64,000 nt of DNA from an uncultured Rhodospirillales bacterium (GCA_903927615.1 CAIYNU010000084.1:32855-96854); one strand, 5' to 3'; shown: positions 30,345-40,373, counted from the first letter of the stretch. Made by a program: numbers and translations. Notes: a model not told the origin generated them from the sequence alone.

Positions 30345-33086
30345 TTAGGCTGTGCCGTTGACCGGGGCGGGCGCACAGGGGATCAGGAAGCTGAACGTGG
30401 CACCGGTGCCGATCTGGCTTTCGACCCAGATGCGGCCGCCCAGATGTTCGACGATGCGCAGGCAGATGGCAAGCCCCAGGCCGGTTCCCTGGGGCTTGCT
30501 GGTCATGGTGTTGCCGACCTGACGGAAGCGGTCGAAAATGATTCGGATGTCTTTGGGGGCGATGCCCGGGCCATTGTCGCGGACGTCAACGCGGCCACAG
30601 TCGCCGTCGGTGCGAACGGCGATCTCGACGCGCCCGTCGTTCGGGGTGAATTTGACGGCGTTGGAGAGCAAGTTGACCGCGACTTGCATCAATCGGTCAT
30701 AATCGCCGCGCACCGCCGGGACCGCCGGAGCGATGATCATCTTGAGGACGACATTTTTGTCGCGAAACAATTGGCTGGTGGCGGCGACCGCCTGTTCCAT
30801 GACCTCGCCCAGATCGACAGGTTCGATGATCCAATTGATCTGACCCGACTCAATTTTGGCGAAGTCCAGAACTTGATTGATCAGGCGAGTCAGGCGCTCG
30901 CTTTCCTTGATGATCAAGCCCAGGAATTCCTGCCGTTGATCCATGGCCAGTTCGGGATCGTCATAGAGAATTTCCGAAAAAGCCCGAATCGAAGTCAGCG
31001 GGGTGCGCAATTCGTGGGTGACCGTGGACAGGAAATCATCCTTCATCCGGTCCAGTTCCCGCAACTGCTCATTGGCGGCGCGCAAGGCCGCCGAGGTCCG
31101 CTCCAATTCTGCGGATTTTTGTTCGAGTTGGCGGCTGTATTCGATGACGTGGGACGTCTCGTCCAGCATCCGCATCAGTTCCGGGATGCTGAATTCCCCT
31201 TCTTTGACCGCCGAAGCCAGGGCGATCCGGGCCGAGGCGGCGCCGATGGCGCCGGCCAGCAGGCGTTCGGCAAAGCGGACCAGACTGGCGCTGGCCTGGG
31301 CCTGGGGGGCCAGGGTTTCGTTACTGCGGGCGCCAAACTGCGCCAACGCCTGTTCGGCGCGCTGGGGACCGACGAAACGGGCGACCAGACGTTGCAGATC
31401 TTCGACGGTGGCGCTGCCCCGCCAGCGGCCGGGAACCACCGCCGGGTCGGTTTGCTGAAACACCTCCACGAAGGCGGTGGCCTGTACCCGCTCGCTGAGC
31501 GACGGCCGGTCGAACAGCGAGATGCCGACATAGAGTCCGACATTGAGCAGCATGCTCCAGAACAGGGAGTGGCTGGTCGGATCAAGGCCGGTCAGGCCGA
31601 ACAAGGCATAGGGCCTCAACATCTCCAGGTCCCAGGGACCGCTATCGATAAAGTCCGTGGGCAGCCAGCCCGATCGGGCGAACGACGGCAGCAACAGGGT
31701 GTAGGCCCAGGTCAGGATGCCCGCAATCATACCAATGGTGGCGCCGCGCCGGGTGCCGCCGGTCCAAAAGATGCCCCCCAGCAACGCCGGGGCGAACTGG
31801 GCCACCGCCGCGAACGAGATCATGCCGATGGCAACCAGGGCGTAGGCGCTGCCGGCAAACCGGTAGTAGGCATAACCCAGCAGCAACAGGCCAATGATGG
31901 CCACACGCCGGATCAGCAGGAGCATCCGGCTGAGGTCGGCGGTGCCATGGATGACGTTTGCGTGCAGGCGCAGCAGCACCGGCATCACCAGATCGTTGCA
32001 GACCATGGTGCTCAGGGCGACGCACTCGACGATGATCATGCCGGTAGCGGCCGACAAGCCGCCGATAAAGGCCAGCAAAGCCAGCCCATGCCAGCCGGCG
32101 GAGGCGGGCAGGGCCAGGACAAACATGTCGGGGTCCACGGCATTGCCAGGGAACTGGATCAGACCGGCGGCGGTCAAGGGGAGCACAAAGATATTGATCA
32201 ACAAAAGGTAGAGCGGAAACAACCACATGGCGCGTCCGAGATGGCGCTCGTTGACGTTCTCGATCACCACGATTTGGAACTGGCGCGGCAGACACAAAAA
32301 GCTGAGAGCGGCCAGGATGGCATAGGTGATCCAACTGCCGTCGGCTAGGGCCGGTTGCTGAGTGAACAGGTGAGCGATTCCGGGGTTGGCCATGGCCCGT
32401 TCGAACAGCGGCCCGACGCCGTCGTACAGGCCAAAGCAGACGAACATGCCCACGGCCAGGAACGACACCAGCTTGACCACGGACTCGAAAGCCACCGCGG
32501 CCACCATGCCGGGATGGTGTTCGGCGGCGTCGATGTGGCGGGTTCCGAAGACGATGGCAAACGCGGCCATCCCCAGGGCCATATAGAGCGCCTTGTCCAA
32601 GAGGGGGGGGCGGATGATGCCGCCGGCCAGTCCGGTGGGGTCGACGCCCGAGATCACGTCGAAGCCGGCCGCCACGGCCTTAAGCTGAAGCGCGATGTAG
32701 GGGGTCACGCCGACCACGGCGATCAGCGTGACCAGGCCGCCCAGCAGATGGCTTTTGCCATAGCGGGCGGCGATGAAATCGGCGATGGAGGTGGTGCGCT
32801 GGCGTTTGGCGATGCGCAGAATCTTGCCGATGACCACGAAACCCAGGGTCATGAACAGAGTCGGCCCCAGATAGATCGGCAGGAACCCCATACCGACTTC
32901 GGCGGCGCGGCCGACGCTGCCGTAAAAGGTCCAGGACGAGCAGTAGACCGCCAGCGACAGGGCGTACACGAAGGGATTGGCGATGACGTTGCGGCCCCGG
33001 TCCGCGCAGCGGTCGGCCCAATAGGCCAGGGCAAACAGTCCGAGCAGGTAGGCAAAGGAGACCACGGCAACCAACGAACCGGCCAT
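30345..33086 (-). CDS. Sodium/solute symporter-fused sensor histidine kinase (CbrA-like)
   Basis: This 913-residue protein joins an SSS-family transporter domain of about 13 membrane helices (starting SLVAVVSFAYLLGLFALAYWA, with YCSSWTFYGSVGRAA and TTSIADFIAARYGKS) to a helical linker, a HisKA domain (STVTHELRTPLTSIRAFSEIL) and a HATPase domain (NLLSNAVKFTPNDGRVEI, DNGPGI, GTGLGLAI). Homologues such as CbrA and CrbS couple nutrient availability to carbon or nitrogen control. It has no response regulator beside it, so the cognate partner lies elsewhere. ATG 33086 has a strong GAGGAGG ten bases upstream. Whether it transports as well as senses cannot be told. Confidence 0.93.
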   Translation of the reverse strand: MAGSLVAVVSFAYLLGLFALAYWADRCADRGRNVIANPFVYALSLAVYCSSWTFYGSVGRAAEVGMGFLPIYLGPTLFMTLGFVVIGKILRIAKRQRTTSIADFIAARYGKSHLLGGLVTLIAVVGVTPYIALQLKAVAAGFDVISGVDPTGLAGGIIRPPLLDKALYMALGMAAFAIVFGTRHIDAAEHHPGMVAAVAFESVVKLVSFLAVGMFVCFGLYDGVGPLFERAMANPGIAHLFTQQPALADGSWITYAILAALSFLCLPRQFQIVVIENVNERHLGRAMWLFPLYLLLINIFVLPLTAAGLIQFPGNAVDPDMFVLALPASAGWHGLALLAFIGGLSAATGMIIVECVALSTMVCNDLVMPVLLRLHANVIHGTADLSRMLLLIRRVAIIGLLLLGYAYYRFAGSAYALVAIGMISFAAVAQFAPALLGGIFWTGGTRRGATIGMIAGILTWAYTLLLPSFARSGWLPTDFIDSGPWDLEMLRPYALFGLTGLDPTSHSLFWSMLLNVGLYVGISLFDRPSLSERVQATAFVEVFQQTDPAVVPGRWRGSATVEDLQRLVARFVGPQRAEQALAQFGARSNETLAPQAQASASLVRFAERLLAGAIGAASARIALASAVKEGEFSIPELMRMLDETSHVIEYSRQLEQKSAELERTSAALRAANEQLRELDRMKDDFLSTVTHELRTPLTSIRAFSEILYDDPELAMDQRQEFLGLIIKESERLTRLINQVLDFAKIESGQINWIIEPVDLGEVMEQAVAATSQLFRDKNVVLKMIIAPAVPAVRGDYDRLMQVAVNLLSNAVKFTPNDGRVEIAVRTDGDCGRVDVRDNGPGIAPKDIRIIFDRFRQVGNTMTSKPQGTGLGLAICLRIVEHLGGRIWVESQIGTGATFSFLIPCAPAPVNGTA

Positions 33087-33267
33087 CGGTGTCGTACCTC
33101 CTCACATATCGGCCCAGGCCCCGTGCCGCCACCGGGATGTCTCTAACCGTCGAGACCGCCAGTGTAAAGAGCCGCGGGGTGACTGACAATGTCGGCGTGG
33201 GGATGGGGATGGGAGATGAGAAGGGCGCCGGCACTCCTTCGCCTGGGGTGCCATATCGTCATGGAAT

Positions 33268-35814
33268 TTAGGGGCGAACCCGAGCCAAATTGGAGACGTC
33301 GAGGCGCGCGCGAACCTGATCGTAGAGGTCAATCATGCCCGGCATGGCCAGCGTTACCGCTAGCCCGAACGGGATCGGATCGTCGATGATGTCCCCGGAG
33401 TCCAGCTCCCGTTGAACCACGAGGCGAAAGGTCATGCCATTGTTCACCACCGGCGCACTTTGACCTTCCCAGCGTCGCGAGATGACGGTTCCACGTTTGA
33501 TTTGATTTTGGTCGGGTTGATTTTTAGACGATTCTACTTTTAGTTTGCCCAAGCCTTCCGGTTCGATAATGGTCAGGCGCCCCGCCCGGTAGCGTTGCCG
33601 TTCCGCTCGAACCGGCGTGAACCACGCCCCAGTGGCCCACACGGCATGTGGTTGCGCTTTTCCACCGATGCACATCGGGATTGGGACATCGACGACCACT
33701 GATTGTTCTGGATTGATGGCCCCTGTCGCCCAGAAGGTTGCTCGATCAGCGGCACACGCGACGGCGTCATCGCCGTCAACTGTGCCATATCCGAGAAAAC
33801 GCCTGATATTGTCCTTCTGCCGGACGTGTTGTCGCGGGTCGGCCGGACCGATTGTTTCTCGGATCAGACTCGCGGTCTGGTCAGGCCAGCGGGCTGGATG
33901 AACCAGTAGTGCCTTCAGGATCACGGCCCGGTGATGACGGGAGAGGCCGATGAAGTCGTTGCCATAGGCTGTCTCCAGGGCGTCATGGATGCGGTGGCAG
34001 GTTCGCGACGCCAACGCCGCGGCGGCGCTGGTGCCGCTGATATAGGCTTCGCGGGCAGCTTGTCCGGCGACTGTGGGCGCCGCAACCTTAAGGCCAAAGG
34101 CGCGTGCGGCGGGGGCGGGTTGAACCTCCAAGCCTTGGCCACTGGTCACAACCCGCAGATGTTCGCGGGAACCGGGCATCAGAATGTCCGGCTTTATCCC
34201 ATTGGCGAATCCTGGCCCAAATCGGCTCGATGGATTGGCCATCGACAATTGAGGATAGGGATACAAGGCATAGGCCGTCGCAGTCCGATGAACTGCCGGA
34301 ACGGCATCTTCGTTGAGCGCGCCGACGGTGATACCGTTCACGGTTTCGGCGGGCGCGATGATGCGACGCTCCGCCATGAGCGCATCGACGCCGCGCAGGG
34401 TGGCCTTAGCCCGGGCCGCCGGGGGTGCGCTGTTAAACAAGGCCGAGGTGGCATAGGACGGGATCAGGAATTTATCGGCCACGTTCCCGGCGCTGACGAT
34501 GAAAAGCACACCATAGCGCCAAGCCAGATGATCCAGCAGACGCGCCCACGGGGACATCCGGCCGTGAAAAGGCCAACGGGTATTGCCGAGTGAAAGGTTG
34601 ATGATGAGGACGTCCGGTGCGCTGGGCTCGGTACCGTCAAGCATATGAATAACTGCTTGATAAATCACGTCAATGATCAACTGACGGTCTGGCAGAGATT
34701 CGTTGTGGCCATTCCAGGTCATCACCGGAACCACATGGATTCGTCGCGGCAAGGGGGTTTCCTGACGATTGCGGTCGCCCAGAACCATCAACGACGCCAT
34801 CGCCGTCCCATGCACACGGTTGGCCGCCGGAGTGTCGGCTTCGAGCGCAAAAACATCGTCAACCGACAAGCGACCGGCCAGCAGCGGGTGAGCGGAGATC
34901 GGCACGCCATCTAACAAGGCCAGGATCGGCGGAAGATTGGGTTGGGGTCTGAGGAGGGGGCCGACCGGCACCGGTTCGCCGACGCCGATGGTGGCTGAGA
35001 GACTTTGGGGACGGATGTGGTGTAGGGTCTTCAGGCCAGCGATACTGTTTTGGGATCGCTCGACGATGGGGCGGATGGCGCGCACCGGCAGTTCTGCCAG
35101 CACCGCGTGATAGGCGATTTCTTTAAGGCAACAACTGTGGATCCGGCGTCCGCCGGCGGCGACGATCGCCCGTCCGATTTCTGTCTCGACCTTGGCTGTT
35201 TGCGCCTCGTTCTGCTTAACATGGAAGACCAACTCAAGCTCCAGTTTGAGCCGCTCATCGTCATCACGCCCATCGATTTCGTTGGCAAGGATACCCCGGT
35301 CTTCGTCACTGATCCGGTCGGTGGGGCCCCAGGGGCGAAGGTCGCGCAGGCAGTCGAAGACCTCACGCCATGGTGCGAAGCCTTTTGCAAACGGTTTCTT
35401 CTTCTGCCACTGGTTCCACAAACCCAAGATTTGCTGAAGCGCGGCCTTATCCGGAACCATCAGATAGGCAACCGGTTTCTGATCATTGTCGTCGCCCGCC
35501 AGTTCTTCTTCGTCGATAAAGTCAAGTCCCGGCACGTGGGCAATCGCTGCCACGAAGGCGCCAATTTCTCCACGCACCTCGAACACCAACAGGCGTTCCG
35601 GGGCCAACGCTGTCGGGTCGGCGGACAGTTCCAGTCCCTTTGGGGTCCGGGATAAAATCTCGGCTAGCCGTTCGAACTTTGGTCCAAATTCTTGGGTTTG
35701 CCGCTCACGAGGAAACGGTTCAGGTTTTGGAGGCCGGCGGGTCTTTTTTCTGAGACGGTCGCCGTTTGGCTGTGGAGCGAGACGGAGCAGGGGCTTGGTG
35801 GGATCGCTCGGCAT
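33268..35814 (-). CDS. Subtilisin-like serine protease of an IetAS-type pair
   Basis: This is an 848-residue S8 family peptidase without a signal peptide, so it acts in the cytoplasm. The catalytic triad is visible: Asp in ILALLDGVPISAHPLL, His in RVHGTAMASLMVLGD and Ser in YISGTSAAAALASR, with the oxyanion region in IVSAGNVADKF. The first 280 residues are a family-specific extension. The gene overlaps the end of the AAA ATPase gene, and the combination, order and size match IetS of the IetA/IetS systems described as plasmid addiction modules and as anti-phage defence. The start is taken at ATG 35814; TTG 35823 is possible. Toxic proteolysis restrained or loaded by the ATPase is the inferred mode. 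Confidence 0.87.
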   Translation of the reverse strand: MPSDPTKPLLRLAPQPNGDRLRKKTRRPPKPEPFPRERQTQEFGPKFERLAEILSRTPKGLELSADPTALAPERLLVFEVRGEIGAFVAAIAHVPGLDFIDEEELAGDDNDQKPVAYLMVPDKAALQQILGLWNQWQKKKPFAKGFAPWREVFDCLRDLRPWGPTDRISDEDRGILANEIDGRDDDERLKLELELVFHVKQNEAQTAKVETEIGRAIVAAGGRRIHSCCLKEIAYHAVLAELPVRAIRPIVERSQNSIAGLKTLHHIRPQSLSATIGVGEPVPVGPLLRPQPNLPPILALLDGVPISAHPLLAGRLSVDDVFALEADTPAANRVHGTAMASLMVLGDRNRQETPLPRRIHVVPVMTWNGHNESLPDRQLIIDVIYQAVIHMLDGTEPSAPDVLIINLSLGNTRWPFHGRMSPWARLLDHLAWRYGVLFIVSAGNVADKFLIPSYATSALFNSAPPAARAKATLRGVDALMAERRIIAPAETVNGITVGALNEDAVPAVHRTATAYALYPYPQLSMANPSSRFGPGFANGIKPDILMPGSREHLRVVTSGQGLEVQPAPAARAFGLKVAAPTVAGQAAREAYISGTSAAAALASRTCHRIHDALETAYGNDFIGLSRHHRAVILKALLVHPARWPDQTASLIRETIGPADPRQHVRQKDNIRRFLGYGTVDGDDAVACAADRATFWATGAINPEQSVVVDVPIPMCIGGKAQPHAVWATGAWFTPVRAERQRYRAGRLTIIEPEGLGKLKVESSKNQPDQNQIKRGTVISRRWEGQSAPVVNNGMTFRLVVQRELDSGDIIDDPIPFGLAVTLAMPGMIDLYDQVRARLDVSNLARVRP

Positions 35815-36790
35815 GGGGCTCAATCGGGTTTACTCGACAGGCCCAGAGGTCGGCTTCGATTCTCAGGGCGTGATCTACGGCAATATCGCCAAGACCGAGT
35901 ATACACCGGCGCCGCACGTTTTGGCAGAATTCAAGCGCCTCGGCATAACTTACCTTTCCGATGGCCCGCGCGATGTCAGACGCCGAAGCGTTGGGTCGCT
36001 CTGGCCAATTGCCAATCATGCGGTTGACATAGGCGGCCAGCATTGCCTGATCAGGAGCGGGGAAATCCAATCTCAATTGGAATCGACGCCAGACCGCCCG
36101 ATCAAGCAATTCAGCATGATTGGTCGCCGCGATCACAATTACATAGGACGGTAATTGGTCGAGCTGCATTAAAAGAAAAGAAACGACGCGTTTGATTTCT
36201 CCGGTTTCGTGGGTATCGCCGCGCTCCTTGCCGATGGCATCGAATTCATCGAAAAACAGCACGCTCGGCTGGGTCCGGATCGTGTCGAAAAGCTTTCTCA
36301 GCCTGACGTTGGTCTCGCCCAGGTAACTGCCGATCAGGGCATCATAACGGACCATGAAGAACGGCAGAGCGAGTGCCTCGGCTATCGACTCGGCAAAAGA
36401 TGTTTTGCCGTTTCCGGGCGGGCCGGATAGGAGAACCCGATGTCTGGGCTCAACGCCATGGGCGCGCAGCACACCGGCGCGCATGTGCTCTTCAATCACA
36501 TGCTCGGCGTTTCGGCGCACGGGTAACGGCAGAATCAGATCGTCCAATTGAAATCTTGGTACGACCTCCAGTATCGCATCACGACCGCTATTGGCTGGAA
36601 GCGCAGATGACATTAACGGGGGCGGCGTAATCGAGACGGCGTTGAGCGCCCGTTGCAACCGATCAGCGAGAGTGTGGTGGCTCTTGGCGCGCTCGTCGGC
36701 GACCAACGCTTCGACGGTCGACTTCAGCAGCTCCCGTTCACCTGTGGCGCCGGCTCGGATGAGGGAGACGAGGAGATCACTTCGGGCCAT
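35720..36790 (-). CDS. AAA+ ATPase of an IetAS-type pair
   Basis: The 356-residue AAA+ protein has Walker A LSGPPGNGKTSFAES, Walker B SVLFFDEFDAIGKERGD and a sensor-1-like VIAATNHAELLDRAVW with arginine finger RRFQLRLDFP. The N-terminus MARSDLLVSLIRAGATGERELLK starts at ATG 36790 as in IetA relatives; the upstream TTG at 36814 has no ribosome site. It precedes and overlaps the subtilase gene by about 95 bases, implying coupled expression. The pair stands between a sensor kinase and dctD with no transposase nearby, so any mobility is not visible. Confidence 0.87.
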   Translation of the reverse strand: MARSDLLVSLIRAGATGERELLKSTVEALVADERAKSHHTLADRLQRALNAVSITPPPLMSSALPANSGRDAILEVVPRFQLDDLILPLPVRRNAEHVIEEHMRAGVLRAHGVEPRHRVLLSGPPGNGKTSFAESIAEALALPFFMVRYDALIGSYLGETNVRLRKLFDTIRTQPSVLFFDEFDAIGKERGDTHETGEIKRVVSFLLMQLDQLPSYVIVIAATNHAELLDRAVWRRFQLRLDFPAPDQAMLAAYVNRMIGNWPERPNASASDIARAIGKVSYAEALEFCQNVRRRCILGLGDIAVDHALRIEADLWACRVNPIEPHAERSHQAPAPSRSTAKRRPSQKKDPPASKT

Positions 36791-37022
36791 AGTGTTTCGC
36801 CGGATGATGAGCAAGGACGGTGGGAACCACCTTTATCGTGGGAGTTTAACAGAGGATGCGCCGATCGTCGTGGTCTGAAAGGCCGGCAGCTCGGCGGTGC
36901 CGCTCGGGGGGCGTCCTGTTGTTCGACTGCCGCGGAAACGCCGGTGACCACATCGCCTATTTTCGTGCGTCCAGGCTGCGGCCCCGCCTACTGGCAAAGA
37001 CTTGTTTGGCGACGATCTGGGC

Positions 37023-38390
37023 CTATTCTCGGTAATCGTCTCGTGTCAGGCCATGGCGCTTCATTTTATCATAAAAGGTCTTGCGGGGGAGCCCAAGAGC
37101 TTCGATCGTCGCCTTAACATTGCCGCGCTGGGTGGCCAATTCCGTTTCGATCACGCTTTTTTCAAACGCCTCCACCTGTTCCGCCAGTGGCCGCCGGCCG
37201 GTGGCGGGTGCGGTGGCGTTTTCGGCGGTCAGCCCGTCTTCCAGTCCGAGCACCAGCCGTTCGGCCACCGCCCGCAACTCCCGGACATTGCCCGGCCAGC
37301 GATGGACCAGCAGGCGGTGGCTCAGGGCCGGGGTGAGCAGGGGCGGGTCCCGCCGGTAGCGCAGACCGGCGTGGAGCCCAAAATGGCGGAACAGCAGCGG
37401 GATGTCTTCGGGGCGATCGCGGAGCGGCGGAATCCGGAGGGGAACGATGTTCAGGCGATAGTAGAGGTCCTGCCGGAATCGCCCTCCGGCGCAGGCGGCC
37501 GACAGGTCGAGCTTGGTTGCGGCCACCACCCGGACGTCCACCGGAACCGCCTTGTTGCCGCCCAGGGGCTCCACGACCCGTTCCTGGAGCACCCGCAGCA
37601 TCTTGACCTGGAGGGACAGCGGCATGCTCTCGATCTCGTCCAGGAACAAAGTGCCCTGGTGGGCGAAGGCAATCCGGCCGACGCGCTTGCGGGCGGCGCC
37701 CGTGAAGGCGCCGGCTTCATGGCCGAACAGTTCGCTTTCGACCAGGGTTTCGGGCAGGGCACCGCAGTTGAGGGCGACGAACGGCTGGTGCCGGCGTCGG
37801 CTGTGATCGTGCAAGGCTCGCGCCACCAATTCCTTGCCGGAGCCGGTTTCTCCCAGCACCAGCACGTCGGCATCGGTGTCGGCCACGGCGGCAATGGTCT
37901 GGCGCAACCGTTCCATGGCCGGGCAACGGCCGATGATCGCGGCCAGGCCCCCGGTTTCACCGGTGAGTCGGGCGCGCAGGCGACGGTTTTCCAGGACCAG
38001 ATGGCGCTTCTCGAGGGCCCGGCGGGCCACCTCCACCAGATGGTCGGCGGGCCACGGCTTTTCGATGAAGTGATAGGCGCCGTCCTTCATGGCCTGCACC
38101 GCCATGGCGATGTCGCCGTGACCGGTGATCAGCACCACCGGCAGATCGGGGTCGACGGCGGTCAGGTGTTTGAGCAGGGCCAGACCGTCCATGCCGGGCA
38201 GTCGGACATCGCTGATCACGATGCCGGCCCAATCGGGGTGGAGCCGGGCCAAACCGTCTTCGGCGGACGCGCACGACACCACCTCCAGGCCGGCCAGTTC
38301 CAGGGTCTGGGCGCCGGCCTGCCGAATGGCCTTTTCGTCGTCGATGAACAACACCAGACCGGTTTCGGGAGGGGGAGCGCCGGTGGTCAT
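37023..38390 (-). CDS. dctD: Sigma-54-dependent response regulator DctD
   Basis: The 455-residue NtrC-family activator has a receiver (LFIDDEKAIRQAG, phospho-Asp in IVISDVRLPGMDGLALL, lysine in FIEKPWPADHLVE), an AAA+ domain with Walker A LGETGSGKELVARALH, the sigma-54 contact loop EAGAFTGAARKRVG and LFLDEIESMPL, and a C-terminal helix-turn-helix (VKATIEALGLPRKTFYDKMKR). It overlaps dctB by four bases and faces dctA across an intergenic region with matching binding sites. It therefore most likely activates dctA in response to C4-dicarboxylates. Confidence 0.95.
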   Translation of the reverse strand: MTTGAPPPETGLVLFIDDEKAIRQAGAQTLELAGLEVVSCASAEDGLARLHPDWAGIVISDVRLPGMDGLALLKHLTAVDPDLPVVLITGHGDIAMAVQAMKDGAYHFIEKPWPADHLVEVARRALEKRHLVLENRRLRARLTGETGGLAAIIGRCPAMERLRQTIAAVADTDADVLVLGETGSGKELVARALHDHSRRRHQPFVALNCGALPETLVESELFGHEAGAFTGAARKRVGRIAFAHQGTLFLDEIESMPLSLQVKMLRVLQERVVEPLGGNKAVPVDVRVVAATKLDLSAACAGGRFRQDLYYRLNIVPLRIPPLRDRPEDIPLLFRHFGLHAGLRYRRDPPLLTPALSHRLLVHRWPGNVRELRAVAERLVLGLEDGLTAENATAPATGRRPLAEQVEAFEKSVIETELATQRGNVKATIEALGLPRKTFYDKMKRHGLTRDDYRE

Positions 38391-40291
38391 CGCGGGGACT
38401 CCATGGGTTGCAGACGGATGATGAATTCGGCGCCGCCATCCGGGTGATTGGCGGCCGCGATGGTGCCGCCAAAGTCCTTAACGATGCCGGAGGTGATCGA
38501 CAGGCCCAGGCCCAGGCCCTCGGTCGCGCCCTTGGTGGTGAAGAAGGGAAGAAACAGGTGCGGCAGGTCGGCCACCGCGATGCCCGGGCCGGTGTCGCGC
38601 ACCCGCAGGATCACCTCGCCCGCATCGGCGTCATGGTCGAGGTCGATGATCAGCCGGGGCCGGGTTCGGTCTTTCATGGCGTCGATGGCGTTGGTGAACA
38701 GGTTCACCAGGACCTGTTGCAATCGGACGTCTTCGGCGCGGACCGGCGGCAGGCGGTTCGGTTCGCCGACCTGCTCAACCATCCGGTTGGTGAGAGCCAA
38801 GTCAATTCCGGCGGCGCGGATTTGGGGGGCGACCAGCATCAGCGCCTTATGGACGGTGTCGGGCAGCGACACCGGTCCCAGCGTACCCGCCGCCTTGCGG
38901 GCAAATCCTTTCAGGTGGCGGGTGATGTCGGCCATGCGTTGAGTCAGCTCGGCGATTTGCACCAGATTGTCATGGACGGTGGCGGTGCGGCCCCTCTCCA
39001 ACAAGGTTACGGCATTTTCGGCAAAGGCCCGGATGGCGCTCAAGGGCTGGTTGATCTCGTGGGCGACGCCGGCCGACATCTGGCCCAGGGCGGCCAGCTT
39101 GGCGGCCTGGATCAGTTCGGTTTGCGCGGTGCGCAGCACCTGCTCGGCCCGTTCCCGGTCGCGCATTTCCCGGCTTAACTGATCATACGCTTCGGCCAGG
39201 TCGGAGGTCCGCTCCTGGACGCGCCGTTCCACATCCTCGCGCGCCCGTTGCTGCTCGATCGCTCGCTCCCGGGCGCGGAACCAGCGCCCCAGCACCAGGA
39301 AGCCGGCCAGAATCACGATCATCATGGCAAAACCGCCGATCAGCGCCGCCGCCACCGCCCGACTTCGGATCGGGGCCGGATCGCACAGCACATGAAGCGT
39401 CCAGTCGGTGCCGGCAACCGCGCCCGACACCATCAGGAAATGGGTTTTGCTGGGGGCGAACGGCATGGCGGCTTCGAACGGCTGTGTCGTTATGGCCAGC
39501 GGGGTGATGGCCAGGTCAGCGTATTTGTGGTTGGCCTCAATGCGGATGCGCTCGGCAGCGGCGAGCGGCGTCAGGCTATGAAAGCGCCACGGGGCGTTGT
39601 TGGTGATGACGATCACGCCGTCGCTGTCGGTCACCGCCACCCGTTCCGGTCCGGCGGCCCAGCCTTGCTCGACCCGCTCCATTCCGACCTTGATCACCAC
39701 CGCGCCCACCACCGGGCTTCCAGTGCGGTTTTCCGCACTGACCGGATCGGCAATGTAGTAGCCGGGCTGGTGGGAGGTGGTGCCGAGCGCAAAATAACGG
39801 CCCACGCCTCCGGTCAGCGCCGCCTGAAAATACGGACGATAGGCGAACGCCTGGCCGAGGAAGCTGCCCTCGGTGTTCCAATTGCTGGCGGCGATGGTCA
39901 GGCCCTGGCGATTCATCACATAAATCGTCGCGGCATGCACCGCGATCCGGGTTTCTTCCAACCGTCGGTTGAGGCGATCCACCAGCGCGGGTGAAGGCGC
40001 CGGAGTGGCCAGCAACGCCATCACGTCGTGGTCGCGGGCCAGCAGAAACGGCACTGCTTCATTTTTGTCCACTTCGCTGGTCAGATTGGCCAGGAACAGG
40101 TCGAGGGTGCCGCGACTCCCGGCGAGCAGGTCGGCGCGCGCCCGAACGGCGCCCCAATGACCCGAGGCGAGAACCACCACCGGCAACCCCAACGCCAATG
40201 CCGCCAGCAGGGTCAGGCGCAAAGTCCGGATGGCGTCCGAGAGGGGCAGGCGGGTGAGGCTCTTCGGGCGGCGGTGTCTGGTGCGCATCAT
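38387..40291 (-). CDS. dctB: C4-dicarboxylate sensor histidine kinase DctB
   Basis: This protein of about 634 residues has two membrane helices (LTLLAALALGLPVVVLASG and AALIGGFAMMIVILAGFLVLG) flanking a periplasmic double-Cache sensor with the DctB-type segment NRQGLTIAASNWNTEGSFLGQAFAYRPYF (the family's ligand-proximal strand), then a coiled coil and a HisKA/HATPase kinase (MSAGVAHEINQPLSAIRAF, VLVNLFTNAIDAM, VRDTGPGIAV, GLGLGLSI). It phosphorylates DctD. ATG 40291 lies eight bases after CCAGG; ATG 40288 is the alternative. The longer frame to 40405 runs through an intergenic repeat and is rejected. Confidence 0.94.
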   Translation of the reverse strand: MMRTRHRRPKSLTRLPLSDAIRTLRLTLLAALALGLPVVVLASGHWGAVRARADLLAGSRGTLDLFLANLTSEVDKNEAVPFLLARDHDVMALLATPAPSPALVDRLNRRLEETRIAVHAATIYVMNRQGLTIAASNWNTEGSFLGQAFAYRPYFQAALTGGVGRYFALGTTSHQPGYYIADPVSAENRTGSPVVGAVVIKVGMERVEQGWAAGPERVAVTDSDGVIVITNNAPWRFHSLTPLAAAERIRIEANHKYADLAITPLAITTQPFEAAMPFAPSKTHFLMVSGAVAGTDWTLHVLCDPAPIRSRAVAAALIGGFAMMIVILAGFLVLGRWFRARERAIEQQRAREDVERRVQERTSDLAEAYDQLSREMRDRERAEQVLRTAQTELIQAAKLAALGQMSAGVAHEINQPLSAIRAFAENAVTLLERGRTATVHDNLVQIAELTQRMADITRHLKGFARKAAGTLGPVSLPDTVHKALMLVAPQIRAAGIDLALTNRMVEQVGEPNRLPPVRAEDVRLQQVLVNLFTNAIDAMKDRTRPRLIIDLDHDADAGEVILRVRDTGPGIAVADLPHLFLPFFTTKGATEGLGLGLSITSGIVKDFGGTIAAANHPDGGAEFIIRLQPMESPR

Positions 40292-40320
40292 AAAAAAAAC
40301 CTGGCGTCCCTGGGTTCCTC

Positions 40321-40354
40321 TCTGCGGGGATGACGTTTCTGCGGGGATGACGTT
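40321..40354. repeat. 17-bp perfect tandem duplication in the dctB-dctA spacer
   Basis: The unit TCTGCGGGGATGACGTT occurs twice in direct succession (40321-40337 and 40338-40354), next to dctB. With the adjoining CCAGGGACGCC-type sequence (reverse strand) it resembles short dispersed intergenic repeats common in proteobacterial genomes. No third copy was noticed in the window. Confidence 0.8.
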
Positions 40355-40355
40355 T

Positions 40356-40373
40356 TGAGCGGTCTTTCGCACA
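40356..40373. promoter_or_regulatory. Probable DctD-binding site 1 (upstream activator)
   Basis: TGAGCGGTCTTTCGCACA is an imperfect dyad resembling the DctD operator core known from rhizobia (TGTGCGG...CCGCACA), here with one changed base in each half. It lies about 90 bases upstream of the sigma-54 promoter of dctA. Confidence 0.6.

Noticed and set aside
30261..32348. Long plus-strand open frame of 695 codons
   Set aside because: It is the antisense shadow of the symporter-histidine kinase. Its Gly/Gln/His-rich translation has no motif and no ribosome site.
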